NCBI RefSeq assembly: GCF_020166415.1
Contig: NZ_JAIQXV010000037.1
Location: 1 to 18,799 of the forward strand
DNA from: Deinococcus multiflagellatus
Lineage (GTDB): Bacteria > Deinococcota > Deinococci > Deinococcales > Deinococcaceae
DNA: 18,799 nucleotides
Direction of reading: 5' to 3'
Positions 6,576 to 16,826 of this stretch are shown here, in pieces; position 1 is the stretch's first letter, and each line of letters begins with the position of its first letter. Both the position numbers and the translations under genes were made by a program. The notes beneath the pieces were generated by a model. That model worked only from the letters and a program-made list of their open reading frames with translations, had not been told where the DNA came from and ran no database searches.

Positions 6576-7586
6576 ATGGCTGCGAAGATGTACTACGACC
6601 GCGACGTGTCCACCGCCCCCATCGAAGACAAGCTGATTGCGATCATCGGCTACGGCTCGCAGGCGCATGCGCACGCCCAGAACCTGCGCGACAGTGGGTT
6701 AAACGTGGTGGTGGGCCTGCGCGAAGGCAGCGCCAGCCGCGCCAAGGCCGAGCAGGCGGGCCTGCGCGTGGCGAGCATTGAAGATGCCACCCGGGAAGCC
6801 GACGTGATCATGCTCTTGATCCCCGACGAGCAGCAGCCCAAGGTGTACGCGCAGAGCATCGCCCCCCACCTCGCGGACGGCAAGGCGCTGGCGTTTGGGC
6901 ACGGCTTCAACATTCACTTTGGCCGGATCACGCCGTCCGCCGGGGTGGACGTGTTTCTGGTGGCCCCCAAGGGCCCTGGTCACATGCTGCGCCGCGTCTA
7001 CGCCGACGGTGCGGGCATGCCCGGTATCTTCGCCGTGCATCAGGACGCCACCGGGCAGGCGCGCGAGATCGCCCTGGCGTACGCCCGGGGCATTGGCTGC
7101 ACCCGCGCGGGCGTGCTGGAAACCACCTTCAAGGAAGAAACCGAAACCGACCTGTTCGGGGAGCAGAGCGTGCTGTGCGGGGGCGTCACCCACCTGATTC
7201 AGGCGGGCTTCGAGACGCTGGTGGAAGCCGGCTACCAGCCCGAAATCGCGTATTTCGAGACGCTGCACGAGGTCAAGCTGATCGTGGACCTGATTTACGA
7301 GAAGGGCTTTGGCGGCATGCGCCACTCCATCTCCAACACCGCCGAGTTTGGCGACTACGTGACCGGTCCGCGTATCATCACCGCCGAGACGAAGGCAGAA
7401 ATGGGCCGCGTGCTGGCCGACATTCAGCAGGGCAAGTTTGCTGAGCGCTTCATTGCCGACGCCGAAGCGGGCTTTCCCTTCATGGAGGAGCAGCGCGGCA
7501 AGATGCGCGATCACACCCTGGAGGTCGTGGGCCAGGACCTGCGCGACAAGATGCCCTTTATCAGCAAAAAGGCGCTGGAAGTTTAA
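6576..7586 (+). CDS. ilvC: ketol-acid reductoisomerase (class I)
   Basis: 336 aa, typical for the short class I enzyme. It isomerises and reduces acetolactate or acetohydroxybutyrate with NADPH and Mg2+, the second step of the pathway. The N-terminal Rossmann domain has [10 protein letters not shown] (25-34) and the NADPH-selective loop around [11 protein letters not shown] (47-57). KGPGHMLRR follows at about 131. The knotted C-terminal domain carries the metal ligands in [11 protein letters not shown] (D190/E194 region), then [16 protein letters not shown] and [16 protein letters not shown] (6562-6566) sets ATG 6576. It is separated from ilvN by 122 bp holding an inverted-repeat element; no clear promoter is seen there, so it is probably read through from ilvBN, although a separate start cannot be excluded. 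Confidence 0.96.
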   Translation: MAAKMYYDRDVSTAPIEDKLIAIIGYGSQAHAHAQNLRDSGLNVVVGLREGSASRAKAEQAGLRVASIEDATREADVIMLLIPDEQQPKVYAQSIAPHLADGKALAFGHGFNIHFGRITPSAGVDVFLVAPKGPGHMLRRVYADGAGMPGIFAVHQDATGQAREIALAYARGIGCTRAGVLETTFKEETETDLFGEQSVLCGGVTHLIQAGFETLVEAGYQPEIAYFETLHEVKLIVDLIYEKGFGGMRHSISNTAEFGDYVTGPRIITAETKAEMGRVLADIQQGKFAERFIADAEAGFPFMEEQRGKMRDHTLEVVGQDLRDKMPFISKKALEV

Positions 7587-7602
7587 GCCGCTCCGCCCTG
7601 GC

Positions 7603-7630
7603 CGGCCCCCGCCCGCTGTGGCTGGGGCCG
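7603..7630 (+). terminator. weak hairpin terminator after ilvC
   Basis: CGGCCCC (7603-7609) pairs with GGGGCCG (7624-7630), 7 bp with a 14-nt loop, followed by CATTCTTTAT. The T-run is interrupted. The end of this region also serves as the -10 box of the next gene. Confidence 0.4.
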
Positions 7631-7637
7631 CATTCTT

Positions 7638-7643
7638 TATGCT
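7638..7643 (+). promoter_or_regulatory. -10 box TATGCT, near-leaderless start of the SWIM gene
   Basis: TATGCT ends 8 nt before ATG 7652. There is no Shine-Dalgarno sequence in the intervening GGGCCCAC. The layout matches the -10/start geometry at 1946, 3964, 9441 and 16821. Confidence 0.45.
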
Positions 7644-7651
7644 GGGCCCAC

Positions 7652-9379
7652 ATGGTCGAACTCTCGGTGAACGCGGCGCGGGCCCATGTGGGGGCCCACG
7701 AGTGGCGCAAGGGGCAGCCCTACGTGGCGGGCTTGACGGCCCTGAGCGCCCAGCCGGACGGCGACACGGTGACCCTGAGTGGGATTGCCCGGGGCCAGGA
7801 GCGCTACCGCGTGCAGGCCACCGTGCGCGCCGGAGCGGTCGAGGCCGCCCACTGTTCCTGCCCGGTGGGCGGGGGGGGCGGCTGCAAGCATGTGGCCGCG
7901 CTGCTGGCCCGCGCCGCCGGGGCGCCAGAGGACTTCGAGGCATGGCCGGATCTGGACGCCACGCTGGCCGCCCTGAGCGCCGACGACCTGCGCGCCCTGG
8001 TCCGCCGGCTGCTGCGCCGCGAACCGGACCTGACGCGGCTGGTGGTGGCGGGCGGCTCCGGCGCGGGACTGGCCGGGCAACTGCAGGCCGCCTTTGCCGA
8101 GATCGCCTATGACCCCGAGGAGGACTGGGAAGGCGAGGGCCCTGACCTGAGCGACGTGTGGCCGCTGGCCGAGGAGTTGAGCCGCCTGGGCGAGACCCCC
8201 GGTGCCAACCCCCAGGCCGTGCTGAACGCGGCGGTGGCCCTGCTGGACGGCGCCGCCGAGTTGCAGGACGAGGACTACGGCGTGGAACTGCACGACCTCG
8301 CCGCCCCGGCCCGCAGCGCCCTGCTGCGGCTGCTGGCCCGTGAACTGGCTGAGGACGTGCGCTCGTCCGCCCACGACGCGCTGCACGAGGCCGCCGCCGA
8401 ATTCGGCTGGGGCGCTGCCGAGATTGCGCAGGAGGGGCAGGCGGACCTGTTCGCCGCGCTGCCCCCCGAGGACCGCGCCCTGAGCCTGGGGTTCCTGCAC
8501 GGCCTGCTGGACGCCGAGGGCCGGGCCTACCGCCGCCAGGAACTGGCGCGGACCCTGGGGGTGCTGGGCCAGCTGGGCGCGGGCGAAGTCACCCCCGAAG
8601 CCGAGGTGACCCTGGCCCGCGCCGCTGGCGACCTGGAAGGGCTGGTGCGCCTGTTGCTGGCCCAGGGCTGCGTGCCGGAAGCGGTGGCGGCGCTAGGCGA
8701 GGGGCCGCGCCCCGTTCCGCCGCAGCAGGTGGAAGCCCCGTTCCGTGAATTCGGCCTGCTGGACGCGCTGGAAGCCCACGCCCGCGCCAACCTCCGGGTG
8801 TACGGCGCTAGGGCGTGGCTCTACGGACACTTCCGCGAGACCGGCCGCGACGCCGACGCCCATACCCTGGCCCTGGACGCTGTGCTGCACGGCACCGGCG
8901 ACCACCCCGATTTCACCGCGTCCTTTCTGCCGCGCGATCTGGACTGGCTGGCGGCCCTGAAAGCGGTCAGCCCCGACTGGCCCGCCGACCGCGAAACGCT
9001 GATGGATCACTGGGCCCAGCAGCGTCTGAACCTGGGGTGCCTCGTGCTGTTTCTGCTGCAAGAAGGCCTGGGCGAGCGGGCCCTGCCTGTCTTCAGGCGA
9101 CACAAGGCCGATCCGCTGCGGGTGCTGGGGCCCCATCTCGCCACGCGCCTGGCCCTGGCGCTGCCGGCGGCCGAGGCCAAACCGCTGCTGCTGCAGGCCG
9201 CCGCTGCCCACATTCAGGGCCGGGGGCGCAAGCACTATGCGGACGCCGCCGGGGCCCTGCGCTCGGCCGCGCCGCTGCTGGGCCACGAGGAAGTGCGCTC
9301 GGCAGCCCGCCTGTTCGTGCAGGAATACCCCACCCTGCGCGCGCTGAAAGAGGAACTGACCCGTGCGGGGCTGCTCTAG
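7652..9379 (+). CDS. SWIM zinc-finger domain protein
   Basis: 575 aa. The SWIM motif CxCx(7)CxH is complete: C68, C70, C78 and H80, with five glycines between the second and third cysteines and a following KHVAALL helix. SWIM domains bind zinc and are found in proteins that touch DNA or protein partners. The rest, about 95-575, is rich in Ala/Leu/Glu helices and looks like a repeat solenoid (TPR-like spacing), with no catalytic motif I recognise. It sits alone between the ilv and leu blocks on the same strand. ATG 7652 is chosen because it matches SWIM-protein N-termini and follows the TATGCT box. The SWIM call is firm; the biological role is unknown. Confidence 0.82.
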   Translation: MVELSVNAARAHVGAHEWRKGQPYVAGLTALSAQPDGDTVTLSGIARGQERYRVQATVRAGAVEAAHCSCPVGGGGGCKHVAALLARAAGAPEDFEAWPDLDATLAALSADDLRALVRRLLRREPDLTRLVVAGGSGAGLAGQLQAAFAEIAYDPEEDWEGEGPDLSDVWPLAEELSRLGETPGANPQAVLNAAVALLDGAAELQDEDYGVELHDLAAPARSALLRLLARELAEDVRSSAHDALHEAAAEFGWGAAEIAQEGQADLFAALPPEDRALSLGFLHGLLDAEGRAYRRQELARTLGVLGQLGAGEVTPEAEVTLARAAGDLEGLVRLLLAQGCVPEAVAALGEGPRPVPPQQVEAPFREFGLLDALEAHARANLRVYGARAWLYGHFRETGRDADAHTLALDAVLHGTGDHPDFTASFLPRDLDWLAALKAVSPDWPADRETLMDHWAQQRLNLGCLVLFLLQEGLGERALPVFRRHKADPLRVLGPHLATRLALALPAAEAKPLLLQAAAAHIQGRGRKHYADAAGALRSAAPLLGHEEVRSAARLFVQEYPTLRALKEELTRAGLL

Positions 9380-9389
9380 GCGGGTCCCC

Positions 9390-9409
9390 CTAACGCACGT
9401 TTGCATTAG
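9390..9409. promoter_or_regulatory. imperfect 20-bp dyad upstream of the leu promoter
   Basis: CTAACGCA (9390-9397) and TGCATTAG (9402-9409) are inverted copies with one mismatch around CGTT. The dyad starts 10 nt after the SWIM gene stop and ends 31 bp before the leu -10 box. It could be an operator or a weak transcript-end hairpin. It has no T-run. Confidence 0.3.
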
Positions 9410-9440
9410 ACAACCTGCGCGGCGCTGGCCGGGGCCCCCT

Positions 9441-9446
9441 TACGCT
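9441..9446 (+). promoter_or_regulatory. leu -10 box TACGCT
   Basis: TACGCT ends 6 nt before the ATG of the leu leader peptide, the same spacing as in the ilv leader (TATGGT, 6 nt, ATG). The -35 region is not recognisable at 16-18 bp in the GC-rich stretch upstream. A leaderless transcript is predicted. Confidence 0.5.
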
Positions 9447-9452
9447 GGGCCT

Positions 9453-9497
9453 ATGTTCGCGTTTGGCCTGCTTCTTGGCGTTCCTCCGGTGGAGTGA
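9453..9497 (+). CDS. leu leader peptide (attenuator peptide, 14 aa)
   Basis: The ORF encodes MFAFGLLLGVPPVE and has three consecutive leucine codons (CTG CTT CTT, 9468-9476). CTT should be a disfavoured codon in this GC-rich genome. It is followed by a terminator and then leuA. CCTCCGG at 9483-9489, inside the ORF just past the Leu codons, is complementary to CCGGAGG at 9523-9529 in the terminator's left arm. Stalling at the Leu codons would free 9483-9489 to form the antiterminator, while translation to the stop at 9495 would mask it. There is no Shine-Dalgarno; the start lies 6 nt after the -10 box. Confidence 0.8.
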   Translation: MFAFGLLLGVPPVE

Positions 9498-9519
9498 ACG
9501 GCCAGACAGATGCGGCCAG

Positions 9520-9548
9520 CCCCCGGAGGACACCCCTCCGGGGGTTTT
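9520..9548 (+). terminator. leu attenuator terminator
   Basis: CCCCCGGAGG (9520-9529) and CCTCCGGGGG (9535-9544) form a perfect 10-bp stem with loop ACACC, followed by TTTT (9545-9548). It lies between the leader peptide and leuA and shares its left arm with the antiterminator. Confidence 0.85.
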
Positions 9549-9581
9549 CGCTTGCCCACTTTGCCCACAGGAGCCCTGCCC

Positions 9582-11129
<1,548 letters not shown>

Positions 11130-11197
11130 GGGGGCAGGGGGCGGATGGCCAATGGCCGATGGCACAGGGCGGACAGCTGGGGGAGGCCCAGGCTCCG

Positions 11198-11488
11198 GTG
11201 CTAGAAATTGCCTTGCTGACGATTCGCCGGGGATTGACACCTGCCTTCGAGGAGGCGTTCGCTGAGGCGCAGGGCATCATTTCGGCCATGCCTGGGTATC
11301 TGCGCCACTCGCTCCAGCGCTGTGCCGAGGATGATCATCGCTACGCCCTGCTGGTCTGGTGGACAACGTTGGAGGCACATACCATCGGCTTTCGGGGCAG
11401 CCCGGACTACCAGCAGTGGCGGGCGCTGCTGCACCACTTTTACGACCCGTTTCCCACGGTCGAGCATTTTACGGAGGTGGGTCTCTGA
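11198..11488 (+). CDS. ABM-fold (antibiotic biosynthesis monooxygenase-like) small protein
   Basis: 96 aa from GTG 11198. The pattern LEIALLTIRRGLTPAFEEAFAEA, SMPGYLRHSL, YALLVWWTTLEAH and the DPFPTVEHFTEV ending fit the dimeric ferredoxin-like ABM domain. That superfamily includes quinol monooxygenases and heme-degrading enzymes, but many members have no known reaction, and no catalytic set can be named here. GTG 11198 follows GGGGGAGG (11179-11186) by 11 nt and starts the protein where the domain starts. ATG 11159, giving 109 aa, is an alternative with a poorer ribosome-binding site. The gene lies 68 nt after leuA on the same strand and is probably read through from it, but no metabolic link to leucine is evident. 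It overlaps the next start. Confidence 0.75.
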   Translation: MLEIALLTIRRGLTPAFEEAFAEAQGIISAMPGYLRHSLQRCAEDDHRYALLVWWTTLEAHTIGFRGSPDYQQWRALLHHFYDPFPTVEHFTEVGL

Positions 11489-11847
11489 CCCGGCCGTTAC
11501 GCGTGGTGTTCCTCTGCACGCAGAACAAACTGAGGAGCCTGACCGCCGAGGTTTTATTCCGGGAAACCGGCGAATGGGAGGTGGTGTCGGCGGGCACGCA
11601 TCCGGCGGCGCTGACGCCACTCACGCGGGATCTGCTGGAGTGGGCGGATGTGGCGGTGTGTATGCAAAAGCAGCACCGCGATGTGGTGCGCACGCAGTTT
11701 CGCGGCGCCCTGCCTGATGAGCGCGTTGTCACCCTGGGCATTCCCGACAACTACGAGTTCATGGCGCCGGAACTTGTGACGCTGCTGCAGCAGAAGGTTC
11801 CTGCGCGTCTGGGCACCCTGACACCCCGTACTGCGCCAGCGGATTAA
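11485..11847 (+). CDS. small low-molecular-weight tyrosine-phosphatase-like protein
   Basis: 120 aa if started at CTG 11485. The N-terminal strand RVVFLCTQNKLRSLTAE holds the phosphatase P-loop C-x5-R-S (C11, R17, S18), as in LMW-PTPase. VVSAGTHP and WADVAVCM also match the fold. It is shorter than a full LMW-PTP (about 150 aa), consistent with the COG4551-type 'predicted tyrosine phosphatase' subgroup. The usual DP general-acid motif near the C-terminus is not seen; GIPDNYEF occupies that region. The start is unusual: no ATG lies close. CTG 11485 follows GGAGG (11473-11477) by 7 nt and overlaps the upstream stop (CTGA); GTG 11503 would cut the protein to VFLCTQ. It is probably co-translated with the ABM-fold gene. 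Confidence 0.75.
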   Translation: MTRPLRVVFLCTQNKLRSLTAEVLFRETGEWEVVSAGTHPAALTPLTRDLLEWADVAVCMQKQHRDVVRTQFRGALPDERVVTLGIPDNYEFMAPELVTLLQQKVPARLGTLTPRTAPAD

Positions 11848-11860
11848 CCCTTCAAACGTT

Positions 11861-11870
11861 CTGCCGGCAG
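11861..11870. promoter_or_regulatory. perfect 10-bp palindrome CTGCCGGCAG
   Basis: The palindrome sits between the phosphatase-like gene and the membrane-protein gene, 21 bp before the GTG start at 11892. Its position would suit a repressor site. Short GC palindromes are common in this base composition. Confidence 0.2.
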
Positions 11871-11891
11871 GACTCGTGGCAGCATGGCGGG

Positions 11892-12260
11892 GTGAATCCT
11901 TTGCTTCTGCGCACCGCCCTCATTACCGGCGTCGTGATCGGCCTGCTGAATATCGTCTTTGCTGCGCTGGACTATGGCCTGGACAACCTGCCCCTGTGGT
12001 TTTACGCCGCGCAACTGCTGCTGCTGCCCGCCATGATCCTGCCCATGCGGTACTTCCCTCAGGCGTCGGTGACGCGGGATTTTCTGCAGCGGGCGGGGCT
12101 GTTCGCTCTGGGCTGGGCGGTCCCCTTTGCCATCTACAAATTTGCCCACGATGTCCTGAACCCGGTCTTTGATCCGGTGTCGTCGCTGATTTCGTATGTG
12201 GTGACGGTGCTCCTCTTCTCGCTGATCTTTGCAGCCATTCGGCGGCCCAAGGCGGGCTGA
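11892..12260 (+). CDS. small four-helix membrane protein of unknown function
   Basis: 122 aa. Four hydrophobic segments are visible at about residues 5-27, 36-52, 66-86 and 93-117, with a short basic end (IRRPKAG). I do not recognise a family motif. The start is GTG 11892 (MNPLLL). Six nt before it is a poor -10-like CAGCAT, so a leaderless start is possible, and no Shine-Dalgarno sequence is seen. It converges with the helicase gene, and the two are separated by a shared hairpin at 12325-12351. Codon use looks like its neighbours. It may be a genus-level conserved membrane protein; no function should be assigned. Confidence 0.7.
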   Translation: MNPLLLRTALITGVVIGLLNIVFAALDYGLDNLPLWFYAAQLLLLPAMILPMRYFPQASVTRDFLQRAGLFALGWAVPFAIYKFAHDVLNPVFDPVSSLISYVVTVLLFSLIFAAIRRPKAG

Positions 12261-12324
12261 TCCGGAGGCAGCGGCCCAGGTGGTCTGCCAACGTGCTCTG
12301 CCCCGCCCACCCAGACCAAACGAA

Positions 12325-12351
12325 AGACCCCCTCCAACTTGGAGGGGGTCT
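12325..12351 (-). terminator. terminator between convergent genes
   Basis: A perfect 11-bp stem, AGACCCCCTCC (12325-12335) with GGAGGGGGTCT (12341-12351), has a 5-nt loop. Read on the minus strand it is followed by TTTCGTTT, so it best serves the helicase. On the plus strand the tail is CTCTGG, and it may still act on the membrane-protein gene. Confidence 0.75.
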
Positions 12352-12365
12352 CTCTGGTGCGTCGC

Positions 12366-14156
<1,791 letters not shown>

Positions 14157-14162
14157 TTGTCG

Positions 14163-14266
14163 TCCTTTCGGGAAAGTCCCCTGCAGAACTCCAAACGCCT
14201 TCAACCCTGAAAGCTCGTCCTTGAAAGTGGGGGCACTCTCCAGCCGCACAGGTAACTCCTGCGCGG
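14163..14266 (-). promoter_or_regulatory. structured 5' leader of the helicase mRNA
   Basis: From the predicted start near 14273, the leader is about 117 nt. It contains a 9-bp hairpin with one G-U pair (RNA CCGCGCAGG, loop AGUUA, CCUGUGCGG; 14266-14244). A second small hairpin, CUUU/AAAG (14176-14165), overlaps the AAAGGA ribosome-binding site. This could support temperature- or protein-dependent control, which is known for some cold-shock helicases; here it is inference. Confidence 0.35.
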
Positions 14267-14279
14267 CGCACGAAGAAAA

Positions 14280-14308
14280 ATCATACAGGTCTAGGGGGAA
14301 GAATGCAA
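14280..14308 (-). promoter_or_regulatory. helicase promoter (TTGCAT - 17 bp - TATGAT)
   Basis: On the minus strand, -35 TTGCAT (14308-14303) and -10 TATGAT (14285-14280) are 17 bp apart, close to the sigma-70 consensus. This is the best-formed promoter in the window. Confidence 0.75.
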
Positions 14309-14426
14309 GCCGGACGGCGCGCCCATTCGTGGGCTGCTGATGACGGTCAACCCGTGAAAACGGCTGGGGCTCTGGCAGGTGGGCCAGCGCTTTGTTGCCC
14401 GCTCCTCTTGTTCCAGAGCGACAGAC

Positions 14427-14458
14427 AACCGCTCCGGGCACCACGTCCCGGAGCGGTT
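14427..14458 (-). terminator. hairpin terminator of the ferritin-like gene
   Basis: AACCGCTCCGGG (14427-14438) and CCCGGAGCGGTT (14447-14458) form a perfect 12-bp stem with an 8-nt loop, 19 nt beyond the ferritin-like stop on the minus strand. The tail GTCTGTCGCT is only weakly T-rich. 14309-14426 shows no gene. Confidence 0.65.
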
Positions 14459-14477
14459 CAAAGGATTAAACGGTCCC

Positions 14478-15455
14478 TTACAGCGCGAGGATGGCCGAGA
14501 AGTTGCCGCTCAGGCCGTCGGGGAAGAAGCCCCCGCTGGTCTTGGTGCCAGTCGTGTCGAGGAAGACGATGTTGGCCACCTGACGGGGCGTGCGGCTGAA
14601 CGCAATGCCGTTGATGTCGGTGGGGACAATGTTGGCGCTGCGGGCCGGCACGTTGGGGTTCTGGTTGTTGGCGGCATTCGCGCTCAGGCCCTGGTCACGG
14701 TCGTCGCTGCCGTCCACAGCGTCGCGCAGGTTGCTGATGGCCTGCACCACCTGTTCCACCGTCAGGCCGGCGGCGGCCTGCTGGGTGCGGCGGTTGTACA
14801 GCTGCGTGCGCACCGAGCCCGAGTGGTAGGCCTCGACGGCCAGAATCCCGGCCGCGTTCTCCAGGTTACCGCCCGCGCTGTCGTCCACCAGCAGGCGCGC
14901 GGCGCCCTTGTAGGCCGTGACGCCCACGTCCTCGAAGATAAAGGCGCCGTGCAGAAAGAACAGCTCGTTGGCAAAAGGGTTGAAGTTGGTGATGACGCCG
15001 CCCGAGGCCGCGCTGCCAGCAGCCTGGAAGGCTGGGCCCAGGTCCAGGCGGGGCTGGGGTACGGCAACGCCGCCCAGCACCTTGCGAATCACCTTCACAT
15101 GGGCGAGTTCGTCATCGGCGATCTCATGGGCCATCGCCAGCATGTCGCCGGTCAGGCCGGGGACGGCGACGCCGCCGCGGCCGGTAAAGCCAGCAGGCAG
15201 GATGACCTTGCTGGCGTCGCCCCCTGCATCGGTCAACTCATCGAGCCGCCCCACAGCCGCAAGATAAAAGGCCGCTTCCAGGTATTCGAGGTTCAGCGCA
15301 AAGTTGAAGATGGTGGCGTCCAGATTGGCCTTGGCCGGATGGGTGGCCAGGACATTGGTGCAGCCGCTCAGGACGGCGCCTGCGCCCATCAATCCGGCGG
15401 CGCCGAGGAACTTGCGGCGGGTGCTGTGGCCTGCGGTGCTGTTGTCACTGCTCAT
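14478..15455 (-). CDS. Tat-targeted ferritin-like lipoprotein
   Basis: 325 aa. The N-terminus has a twin-arginine motif STRRKFLG (11-18), a hydrophobic stretch and the lipobox LSGC with C32, predicting Tat export as a folded protein and lipid anchoring. The ferritin-like four-helix domain (Ferritin_2 type) spans about 40-240, with candidate iron-ligand residues in NLEYLEAAFY (E57/E60), DDELAHV (E116/H119) and AVEAYHSG (about 206-210). The C-terminal ~85 residues are Asn/Gly-rich. Relatives include plant desiccation-related PCC13-62 and many bacterial stress proteins; iron or peroxide handling at the cell surface is plausible but unproven. ATG 15455 has GGAGG 9 nt before it. tatA lies 1.5 kb away on the other strand. 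Confidence 0.85.
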   Translation of the reverse strand: MSSDNSTAGHSTRRKFLGAAGLMGAGAVLSGCTNVLATHPAKANLDATIFNFALNLEYLEAAFYLAAVGRLDELTDAGGDASKVILPAGFTGRGGVAVPGLTGDMLAMAHEIADDELAHVKVIRKVLGGVAVPQPRLDLGPAFQAAGSAASGGVITNFNPFANELFFLHGAFIFEDVGVTAYKGAARLLVDDSAGGNLENAAGILAVEAYHSGSVRTQLYNRRTQQAAAGLTVEQVVQAISNLRDAVDGSDDRDQGLSANAANNQNPNVPARSANIVPTDINGIAFSRTPRQVANIVFLDTTGTKTSGGFFPDGLSGNFSAILAL

Positions 15456-15838
15456 GGTGAAAACCTCCGGGAATGGGAACGGAACCAGAACGCTGGAACG
15501 AGGGTCAACCGTGGGCCCACCGCTGGGTGACCCCGTATGGGGCCGCGAGCGCGCGCTCGTTTGCCTTCACCGCAGGTGTATGCAGCCCCCGTTCGGTTGG
15601 ATCAGCGGGTTTTCAGTTCATGAATAAGTGATGAATATCTGGGGCCGTGCCTGGGTGATTGGCGTCCTGTGCGGCCAGTTCAGACGGAGGCTGACCCAGA
15701 AGGGTGGCCTGGTGTGGGATCAGAACAGATCAGGACAGCCAGGCGCCCCGGACCCATGACCGGCCAGCCTCTGTTCGGGGCCAGAAAGGTCGCATAGCCC
15801 TGCACGGCGACGGCCCTTTGGGGGGCCAGGTTCCGCTC
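15456..15838. other. 383-bp non-coding gap between two minus-strand genes
   Basis: I see no gene here. It holds a perfect 14-bp palindrome CGAGCGCGCGCTCG (15546-15559), a 10-bp palindrome GTGGGCCCAC (15511-15520) and a small AT-rich island (about 15607-15642, including TTCATGAA), which is the likeliest place for the ferritin-like gene's promoter, although no clear -35/-10 pair can be named. Weak pairing GGCCC/GGGCC near 15810-15825 may help terminate the pseudouridine synthase transcript. Confidence 0.5.
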
Positions 15839-16813
15839 TCAATTCAGGGTCGGCGCCTCGGCCTGGGCGGGCCACTGGCCCCCCAGGGAAATCCATGCGC
15901 TGAGCAGGTCTTCTGGAGCCGGGGCGTGCAGGTGTAGGGCCTCGCCGGTTACCGGATGCGGCAGGGTCAGAAAGTGGGCGTGCAGCGCGTGGCGGGCGAT
16001 CACGGCGCTCTCGCGGCCATACACGGGGTCACCCAGGATAGGACTGCCCAGATGCGCCAGATGCACCCGGATCTGGTGGGTGCGCCCGGTGCGCGGCTGG
16101 GCCCGCACCAGCGCCAGGGTGCGCCCGTGGCCGTCCGGGCAGCGCGCCAGCGGCGTAAAGAGCGTCTGGGCCTCGCGCGCATTGGCGCCGCCCACCGTCA
16201 TGCGCTGGCGCTGCACCGGGTGGCGGCCAATGGGGGCGTCTACCCGCACCGCTTCCTCGGCGCGCCAGCCGCCAGCGGCAATGGCGAGGTACACCTTCTG
16301 GGTCTCGCGCGCCTTGAAGGCCTCGGCCAGTCGGGCGTGGGCGGCCACCGTCTTGGCCACCACGATCACGCCGCTGGTGTCGCGGTCCAGGCGGTGCACG
16401 ATGCCGGGGCGGTAGCCGTCGGGGCCGTCAAAGCCGCCCTGCTGGGGCAGGCTCATGCGGCCCAGCAGGGCGTTGACCAGCGTGCCGGTGCTCACGCCCG
16501 GCGCGGGGTGCGTCACCATGCCGGGCGGCTTGTTGATGGCAATCAGGTGCTCGTCCTCGTACAGCACGTCCAGGGGCACCTGTTCGGGGCGCACCGTGGC
16601 GTCGGGGGGTGGCGGCGGAGAGACCAGCAGCGCCTCGCCGCCGCGCAGCTTCAGGCTGGGCTTGGTCACCGTCTGGCCGTCCACCTGCACATGCCCCCCC
16701 TCAATCCACCCGGCCACCTGCGAGCGGCTGGCGCCGCTAAGGCTGGCCACCACGGCGTCCAGGCGGCCCGGGGTGGCAGCAAACGGCAGGGCAGAGGCGG
16801 GGCCTTCGGTCAC
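15839..16813 (-). CDS. rluD: RluD-type 23S rRNA pseudouridine synthase
   Basis: 324 aa. An N-terminal S4 RNA-binding domain (about 15-75: RLDAVVASLSGASRSQVAGW, then VTKPSLKLRGGE) precedes the RluA-family catalytic domain. The catalytic motif HRLDRDTSG lies at about 139-147 with the Asp nucleophile. INKPPGMVTHP, RTGRTHQIRVHLAHLGSPILGDPVYG and HALHAHFLTLPHP also match the family. RluD makes the pseudouridines of helix 69 in 23S rRNA; RluC or another paralogue cannot be excluded from sequence alone. The start is GTG 16813, 7 nt after a minus-strand -10 box TACACT with no Shine-Dalgarno, so it is predicted to be near-leaderless. Confidence 0.92.
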   Translation of the reverse strand: MTEGPASALPFAATPGRLDAVVASLSGASRSQVAGWIEGGHVQVDGQTVTKPSLKLRGGEALLVSPPPPPDATVRPEQVPLDVLYEDEHLIAINKPPGMVTHPAPGVSTGTLVNALLGRMSLPQQGGFDGPDGYRPGIVHRLDRDTSGVIVVAKTVAAHARLAEAFKARETQKVYLAIAAGGWRAEEAVRVDAPIGRHPVQRQRMTVGGANAREAQTLFTPLARCPDGHGRTLALVRAQPRTGRTHQIRVHLAHLGSPILGDPVYGRESAVIARHALHAHFLTLPHPVTGEALHLHAPAPEDLLSAWISLGGQWPAQAEAPTLN

Positions 16814-16820
16814 GGGGGGC

Positions 16821-16826
16821 AGTGTA
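16821..16826 (-). promoter_or_regulatory. -10 box TACACT of the pseudouridine synthase gene
   Basis: Read on the minus strand, TACACT is followed by GCCCCCC and then GTG 16813. The hexamer is the same as at 1946 and the distance to the start is similar. No clear -35 is seen. Confidence 0.45.

Noticed and set aside
6699..7943. 414-aa open frame on the minus strand across ilvC and the SWIM gene start
   Set aside because: It spans two real genes and the gap between them, is low in complexity and has no recognisable domain.
9510..9581. In-frame ATG extension of LeuA by 24 residues
   Set aside because: It crosses the attenuator hairpin; AGGAG at 9569 selects ATG 9582, where LeuA homology begins.
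14157..14444. N-terminal extension of the helicase by 96 residues
   Set aside because: The extension crosses the predicted promoter, the mRNA leader and another gene's terminator region. Helicase homology starts at ATG 14156.
15704..15937. 77-aa open frame upstream of and overlapping the pseudouridine synthase 3' end
   Set aside because: No ribosome-binding site, no motif, and it overlaps the end of a convergent conserved gene in a shadow frame.
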